From: Proteobacteria bacterium SPGG2 | GTDB lineage: Bacteria > Pseudomonadota > Gammaproteobacteria > Acidiferrobacterales > SPGG2 | Direction of reading: 5' to 3' | Length of the DNA stretch: 18,091 bases | Assembly: GCA_001643475.1 (NCBI GenBank) | Contig: LXTK01000157.1 | Location: 1 to 18,091, forward strand | Shown here: piece by piece, positions 13,898 to 18,091 of the stretch | Numbering within the stretch: position 1 is the first letter of the stretch | Layout of the letters: each line of letters begins with the position of its first letter | Position numbers and translations under genes: made by a program | Notes under the pieces: generated by a model | What the model was told of the DNA's origin: nothing | Databases searched by the model: none | Seen by the model: only the letters and a program-made list of their open reading frames with translations

Positions 13898-14637
13898 ACT
13901 TGGCGGCACCTCAAAGCCTCATACAGGCACACAGCCGTAGCCGTTGCCACGTTGAGGCTTGCGATTGACCCCAGCATTGGAATCTTTACTAACGCATCGC
14001 AATGCGCTTTTGTAAGCCTACGCAGGCCCTTTTCTTCGCCTCCCATGATCAACGCCAAGGGTCCACTCAGATCCGCCTCGAAAATTGTTGTCGTTGCTTC
14101 CTGGCTTGCCCCCACCAGCCAAATACCCGCCTTCTGGAACTGTTGCAGCACTCGAGCAATGTTGGTGACACGAAAGATTGGCACAGCCTCGGCCGCGCCG
14201 CTGGCGACACGCCGGACGCTAGCGGTGACAGATACGGCACGATCCTGAGGTAGGATTACGGCGTGCACACCGGCACCGTCGGCACATCGCAGGCAGGCTC
14301 CTAAATTGTGAGGATCTTGCACACCATCGAGCACCAGTAACAGCGGCACACCATTTAGTTTTTGCAGAAACACCTGCAAATCTCTTTCGTTGCGGGGCGA
14401 CGGCAGCCGACACTGCGCCACCACCCCCTGGTGATGCACGTCGCCGGCGATTTGATCGAGTCGGTCGCGAGAGACGCGTTCTAATCTAACACCTGCCGCT
14501 TTGGCCATCTCTATCACCTCGTCCGCGCGACGGTCCGAACGCCTCTCGTTCAACCACACAACTTCGACCTGTAAATGATGACCGCGCAGTGCTTGCAATA
14601 CGGTCTGCAATCCACACAGTAGTGCTTCTGTCGTCAC
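13849..14637 (-). CDS. rlmB: 23S rRNA (guanosine-2251-2'-O)-methyltransferase
   Basis: RlmB methylates the ribose of G2251 in the peptidyl-transferase P loop, using S-adenosylmethionine. The protein is 262 residues with an N-terminal L30-like rRNA-binding domain (1-80) and a SpoU/TrmH knot domain: motif 1 LDGVQDPHNLGACLR (103-117, Asn111 and Arg117), motif 2 LIMGGEEKGL (196-205), motif 3 IPMLGSIASLNVATATAV (219-236), where the SAM-binding knot lies. The last ~16 residues (247-262) extend past the family end (E. coli 243) and are encoded by repeat-like DNA. The start is GTG at 14637, without a clear ribosome site. It lies 49 bases after rnr, its classic partner. Confidence 0.95.
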   Translation of the reverse strand: MTTEALLCGLQTVLQALRGHHLQVEVVWLNERRSDRRADEVIEMAKAAGVRLERVSRDRLDQIAGDVHHQGVVAQCRLPSPRNERDLQVFLQKLNGVPLLLVLDGVQDPHNLGACLRCADGAGVHAVILPQDRAVSVTASVRRVASGAAEAVPIFRVTNIARVLQQFQKAGIWLVGASQEATTTIFEADLSGPLALIMGGEEKGLRRLTKAHCDALVKIPMLGSIASLNVATATAVCLYEALRCRQVRDSLVVNGGSRALVP

Positions 14638-14686
14638 GAGTGGTCACCACGAACATCAGAGATGTGCCCAGCGCAGTTAGTCAGGA

Positions 14687-16909
14687 TCACCGAGACTTCT
14701 TCCTGGTCTTCGGTCCCCGACGTACCCTTCGCGCCTTATCTACGGGTTCCAAATCTATCTTAGCTTCATCAAGATCCACGCGGACTACGCGCACGCGCAT
14801 GGTGTCCCCTAAACGATAACTTTTGCGCGTGCGACTACCCGACAACCGATGTTTTGCAGGATCAAAATGATAGTAGTCATTACCCAATGCGCTCACATGT
14901 ACAAGGCCATCCACATAGATCTCTGTCATTTCCACAAAGATGCCGAACGATGTAACGCCGGTAATCATGCCATCAAACTCATCACCTATACGATCCATCA
15001 TGTATTCCGCTTTAAGCCATCGCGCCACATCTCGGGTGGCATCATCCGCACGTCGCTCTGTCATGGAACAATGTTCACCCACTTGTCTGGCTTCTTCCTC
15101 TGATGGCCCTGGCGGTTTTTTCTTTAGGATGCGCGTAATAGCGCGGTGGACATGCAGATCAGGATAGCGGCGGATAGGCGACGTAAAATGGGTGTAGTTA
15201 TCATAACCGAGGGCAAAGTGCCCAATGTTATCAGGGCTATACAACGCCTGGCTTAGACTGCGCAGTAGCGCCATCTGTATTAATGCGGACTCCGGGCGTT
15301 TGCTGACGGCTGCCAATAAGCGCGCATAATCAGACGCCTGCGGACTCGGGCCACCCGCCAATGATAATCCGAGCTCGCGCAGAAACTCGCGCAACTCAGT
15401 AAGCTTCTCGCCCGTCGGACCTTCATGTACCCGATAAGGGGCCGGGATCTTATGCTTCTTCAGAAATTCGGCGGCGCATACATTGGCCGCTAACATACAC
15501 TCTTCGATAAGCCGATGGGCATCATTGCGCTCGACTCGCACGATATCGCGAATCTTACTAGTATCGTCGAATACAAAATGCGTCTCCGGCAACTCGAAGT
15601 CTACGGCCCCACGTTGAACACGTACCTGATGTAGCGCCTTGAACAGTGCATATAACTCACTTAGGTGTGGCTCTACGTGACGATACCGGCGCTTAAGCTC
15701 GAGGTCACCGTCAACCAATATTGCCGCCACCTCCCGATAGGTAAGCCGCGCATGTGAACGCATCAACCCTTGGAAAAATCGAAAGTCCCTTATTTTGCCA
15801 CGCGGCCCTACTTGCATCTCACAAGCCATACACAATCGATCGGTCTGCGGATTGAGCGAACACAGGCCATTCGACAATACCTCCGGCAACATCGGAATCA
15901 CCCTTGTTGGGAAGTAGACCGAATTGCCGCGTGTCTGCGCCTCCCGATCCAGTGCAGTCCCCGGCTTCACATAGTGGGCTACGTCCGCAATAGCTACGAT
16001 AAGACGCCACCCCTTTTCACTGCGAGTACAGTAAACGGCGTCATCAAAATCACGCGCGTCCTCACCATCGATTGTCACTAATGGAAGATCACGCAGATCT
16101 TCGCGTCCACGCTTTGCACGACTCTCCACAACCTTTGCAAATACAGTGGTCTCGACCTGCACATCATCGGGCCAGCTATGTGGTATCTGATGCTTGCGCA
16201 GCGCCACCTCAACTTCCATGCCGGGCGCCATGTGATCCCCGAGCAGCTCAATCACGTGTCCCACCGGTTGTCGCCGGCGCGTGGGCGGGTCAACAATCTT
16301 TACCACTACGATTTGGCCTGGGTGCGCGTCTCTCTCCTCACCATCCGGCACCAATATTGCCTGACTAATGCGTTTGTCCTCGGGCACGACAATGCCAATC
16401 CGATTATCGAGAAAGTAGCGTCCAACCACAGTCTGGTTTCGTCGCTCCAGGACCTCAACGATAGACCCCTCCTTGCGTCCACGCGAATCGATGCCGCTAA
16501 TAGCCGCCACCACTCGATCACCATGCATGACTTGGCGCATCTCTCTCGCCGACAGATATAAGTCATCGCTAGGCCCATCGGTAGTCAAGAATCCATAGCC
16601 ATCCGGATGGCCAATAACGTGTCCCCGCACCATATCCATCTCCTGGATGAGGCCGTAACGTTCTCTTCGATTGCGCAAGATCTGACCATCTCGCTCCATG
16701 GCGCGTAAACGCCGCTTGAACGCATCCAGGGGAGACTCACCAAAAACTGCTAACTCTTGCGCAAGATCTTCCAGAGAAACGGGCACACGCCGACGCGCAA
16801 GCACACCGAGCACAGCGTCTCGCTCCGGTATGACAACGGTGTAGGTTCTGTTTTCGCGCCGCGGTTTAGGTCGTTGGTAGTTCTTCTTACGGGCTCGTCG
16901 AATTGACAT
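14687..16909 (-). CDS. rnr: ribonuclease R
   Basis: RNase R is a processive 3'-5' exoribonuclease that degrades structured RNA and acts in rRNA quality control and trans-translation. From ATG 16909 it has 740 residues: an N-terminal basic segment and winged-helix domain (about 35-90), two cold-shock domains (about 95-230), the RNB catalytic domain (about 270-600, with DGEDARDFDDAVY holding the metal-binding aspartates), an S1 domain (about 642-722) and a short basic tail. The tail is shorter than that of E. coli RNase R (813 residues). Upstream in-frame ATG 16954 and GTG 16957 would add 15-16 residues; I prefer 16909, where family-like basic residues begin, but the ribosome site is weak in all cases. 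The tRNA-Leu promoter overlaps this start on the other strand. Confidence 0.95.
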   Translation of the reverse strand: MSIRRARKKNYQRPKPRRENRTYTVVIPERDAVLGVLARRRVPVSLEDLAQELAVFGESPLDAFKRRLRAMERDGQILRNRRERYGLIQEMDMVRGHVIGHPDGYGFLTTDGPSDDLYLSAREMRQVMHGDRVVAAISGIDSRGRKEGSIVEVLERRNQTVVGRYFLDNRIGIVVPEDKRISQAILVPDGEERDAHPGQIVVVKIVDPPTRRRQPVGHVIELLGDHMAPGMEVEVALRKHQIPHSWPDDVQVETTVFAKVVESRAKRGREDLRDLPLVTIDGEDARDFDDAVYCTRSEKGWRLIVAIADVAHYVKPGTALDREAQTRGNSVYFPTRVIPMLPEVLSNGLCSLNPQTDRLCMACEMQVGPRGKIRDFRFFQGLMRSHARLTYREVAAILVDGDLELKRRYRHVEPHLSELYALFKALHQVRVQRGAVDFELPETHFVFDDTSKIRDIVRVERNDAHRLIEECMLAANVCAAEFLKKHKIPAPYRVHEGPTGEKLTELREFLRELGLSLAGGPSPQASDYARLLAAVSKRPESALIQMALLRSLSQALYSPDNIGHFALGYDNYTHFTSPIRRYPDLHVHRAITRILKKKPPGPSEEEARQVGEHCSMTERRADDATRDVARWLKAEYMMDRIGDEFDGMITGVTSFGIFVEMTEIYVDGLVHVSALGNDYYHFDPAKHRLSGSRTRKSYRLGDTMRVRVVRVDLDEAKIDLEPVDKARRVRRGPKTRKKSR

Positions 16910-16931
16910 AAAATTTCGCTCTCGGTACAGT
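16903..16931 (+). promoter_or_regulatory. sigma-70 promoter of tRNA-Leu, overlapping the rnr start
   Basis: A consensus TTGACA (16903-16908), a 17-base spacer and TACAGT (16926-16931) are followed by a GC-rich discriminator (GCGCGGCGG), the layout of stringently controlled stable-RNA promoters. The start would be near 16938, 46 bases before the tRNA. The -35 covers the complement of the rnr ATG, so RNA polymerase binding here may interfere with rnr transcription. Confidence 0.65.
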
Positions 16932-16983
16932 GCGCGGCGGCCGGTTGGCGCCATCACTTACACGTGCGCAACCGTCGGGCTTT

Positions 16984-17070
16984 GCCGAGGTGGCGGAATT
17001 GGTAGACGCGCTAGCTTCAGGTGCTAGTGGGGGCAACCCCGTGGAGGTTCAAGTCCTCTCCTCGGCACCA
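16984..17070 (+). tRNA. tRNA-Leu (anticodon CAG)
   Basis: An 87-base class II tRNA that decodes CUG. The acceptor arms GCCGAGG and CCTCGGC pair perfectly, with discriminator A and an encoded CCA at 17068-17070. The anticodon stem CTAGC/GCTAG encloses TTCAGGT, with CAG at 17018-17020. The long variable arm GGGG-CAA-CCCC is typical of Leu, and the T arm has TTCAAGT. Its 3' half is the likely integration site of the adjacent recombinase remnant, whose reading frame enters it antisense. No clear intrinsic terminator follows; AGCAT/ATGCT just after the CCA lacks a T-run. Confidence 0.97.
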
Positions 17071-17871
17071 GCATTTTCTCACAGATGCTAACTTGATTAA
17101 TCCGCCTAATTCGGCGGCTAATTCGGCTTCGAGGTATCCTGCCATATGGGGCAGGAGTCTAATCTCGCTGCCCAACAGGGATTTGACCTGGGCGCGGGCA
17201 CGCGCTACATCCCGTAGCGATATTTCCGCAAGATTATCAACTAATTCCTTGTAGCCGTCCACGGCACCGGGGAGAAATTCGGTCACGTTTGTCAGTTTAG
17301 GAGCTGCATTCAACGCCGCCAGCAACCTGTCACGCTCTGATACAAGCGGTACTAGCTCCCCCTTGGTGGTGGGTGTAAGAACACCTGCCTTGATGGCGTT
17401 CAGCAGATTTTCGATCTGCTTTTCGGTCTCGGCAAGTTGCCGCCTTTGCGCCTGGGTATCTGGCTACTTTTTCTCTGTCGTAAGTCGCGCAATTTCCCGC
17501 TTGAACAAAGCAAGAGCATCCGGCGTCAGTAGGTCATGCTTGATGCCCTCCAGAATCTTATCCTCCACCAGCGTACGCCGCACTTTCAGGTTGTTAGAAC
17601 AGACATGGTCACCTCGGTCTTTGTGCGTGCCACACGCATAATCGCGGGCGTTGCTCATAATGAAATGTCCGCCACAAACGGCGCATTTCAGCAAGCTGGA
17701 AAGAAGGTACTTCGGCGTGCGCCCCCCGGTATTCTTGTTCTTCTTGCGCGTCTGCTCGCTTTTCTGGCGTTGCGCCTTGAACCGTGCTTGTACTCGGTCC
17801 GAGGGGAGATTAGGTACAGAAAAAGATCCTGTTAAAGAAGTCGATCTGAGATTCATTGGCGCAATGAAAAG
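17017..17871 (-). pseudogene. serine site-specific recombinase remnant (C-terminal part, amber-interrupted)
   Basis: The reading frame encodes the C-terminal half of a large serine recombinase: VQARFKAQRQK, a zinc ribbon with LLKCAVCGGHF and later YACGTHKDRGDHVCSNN (four Cys), then a coiled-coil/helical tail with QRRQLAETEKQIENLL. The N-terminal resolvase catalytic domain is missing: homology fades before about residue 18 and an upstream stop lies at 17872-17874. A TAG at 17464-17466 interrupts the frame, yet the same frame continues for 148 more codons without another stop and clearly keeps family sequence. The frame then runs antisense into tRNA-Leu and stops in its anticodon loop, so the last ~17 residues are tRNA-derived. 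This is a dead integrase at the attachment-site end of a lost or degraded island. Confidence 0.85.
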
Positions 17872-17952
17872 TTAATATGACTAAAGTTACAGCCCGCTTG
17901 TTCGATAACCTTTTAACGGCTTTCTCGTGGACAAACTGGTGCGACGAAAACT

Positions 17953-18091
17953 ATGGAAATGGAAAAAATTCTCGTCGACAGCTTAATGTCCAAGAAAGTC
18001 GTTTACACTCATCCGCACGCGGAGGTGACGGAAGTCGCTCGCACCATGCGGGACCGCAGCTACTCATGCTTGGTGGTAACCGAAAAAACCT
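17953..18091 (+). CDS. CBS-domain protein, 3'-truncated by window edge
   Basis: The first 46 residues are visible. After MEMEKILVDSLMSKKVV comes a CBS-motif pattern, THPHAEVTEVARTMRDRSYSCLVV, as in the first repeat of a CBS pair (Bateman module), which binds adenosyl ligands. The remainder lies outside the window, so the effector (for example a cyclase, an IMPDH-like or a stand-alone CBS pair) cannot be told. ATG 17953 and ATG 17959 are both possible; the frame is open only from 17917 and no strong ribosome site is visible. It is divergent from the recombinase remnant. Confidence 0.75.
   Translation, partial: MEMEKILVDSLMSKKVVYTHPHAEVTEVARTMRDRSYSCLVVTEKT

Noticed and set aside
13952..14253. 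Plus-strand frames antisense to rlmB
   Set aside because: Shadows of the conserved RlmB knot domain.
17071..17092. AGCAT/ATGCT inverted repeat after tRNA-Leu as a terminator
   Set aside because: Five-pair stem with a 10-base loop and no following T-run.
17852..17868. TTCATT-GGCGC-AATGAA inverted repeat as an attachment or regulatory site
   Set aside because: Short AT-rich arms; nothing links it to the tRNA end or to a promoter.
1..18091. CRISPR arrays, rRNA genes, insertion sequences
   Set aside because: No regularly spaced repeats, no rRNA sequence and no transposase frame were seen.

Overview
The window looks like an ordinary chromosomal stretch of a gammaproteobacterium, and the family cannot be fixed from this sequence alone. 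The strongest clue is the minus-strand order rnr, rlmB, rpsF, rpsR, rplI, dnaB, alr, radA, a classic gammaproteobacterial neighbourhood. priB, which enterobacteria carry between rpsF and rpsR, is absent. Coding density is high and the gene products are close to family length.

Layout, left to right. (1) 1-1501: the 3' part of a YggS/PLPBP gene (+) converges with a methylenetetrahydrofolate reductase family gene (-). (2) 1502-3802: a 329-base divergent intergenic region, then dapD and dapE (+), two steps of the succinylase route to meso-diaminopimelate and lysine. (3) 3803-7986: a three-gene plus-strand cassette made of a membrane CHASE2-TPR-Ser/Thr kinase, a PP2C phosphatase joined to it by a one-base stop/start overlap, and an FHA phosphothreonine-reader protein. 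Together these form a writer, eraser and reader of protein phosphorylation. No type VI secretion gene accompanies them. A perfect 15-base palindrome overlaps the putative -10 of the cassette promoter. (4) 8012-12065 (-): radA, alr and dnaB, with alr and dnaB overlapping by 4 bases (ATGA). DnaB has glycine where the family has its catalytic glutamate. (5) 12066-12492: a 427-base gap without a convincing gene, holding a strong hairpin. (6) 12493-13848 (-): rplI, rpsR and rpsF, plus a leader hairpin that fits the S6:S18 autoregulatory element. (7) 13849-16957 (-): rlmB and rnr. (8) 16984-17070 (+): tRNA-Leu(CAG); its promoter overlaps the start codon of rnr. (9) 17017-17871 (-): a decayed serine recombinase reading antisense into the tRNA, with its N-terminus lost and an in-frame amber codon; a scar of integration at the tRNA 3' end. 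(10) 17953 to the right edge (+): the start of a CBS-domain protein.

Most genes are housekeeping: cell-wall precursors (dapD, dapE, alr), replication and recombination (dnaB, radA), translation (rpsF, rpsR, rplI, rlmB, tRNA-Leu) and RNA decay (rnr). The parts most worth a second look are the kinase/phosphatase/FHA cassette with its palindromic promoter, the DnaB substitution, the structured leaders, and the recombinase remnant.
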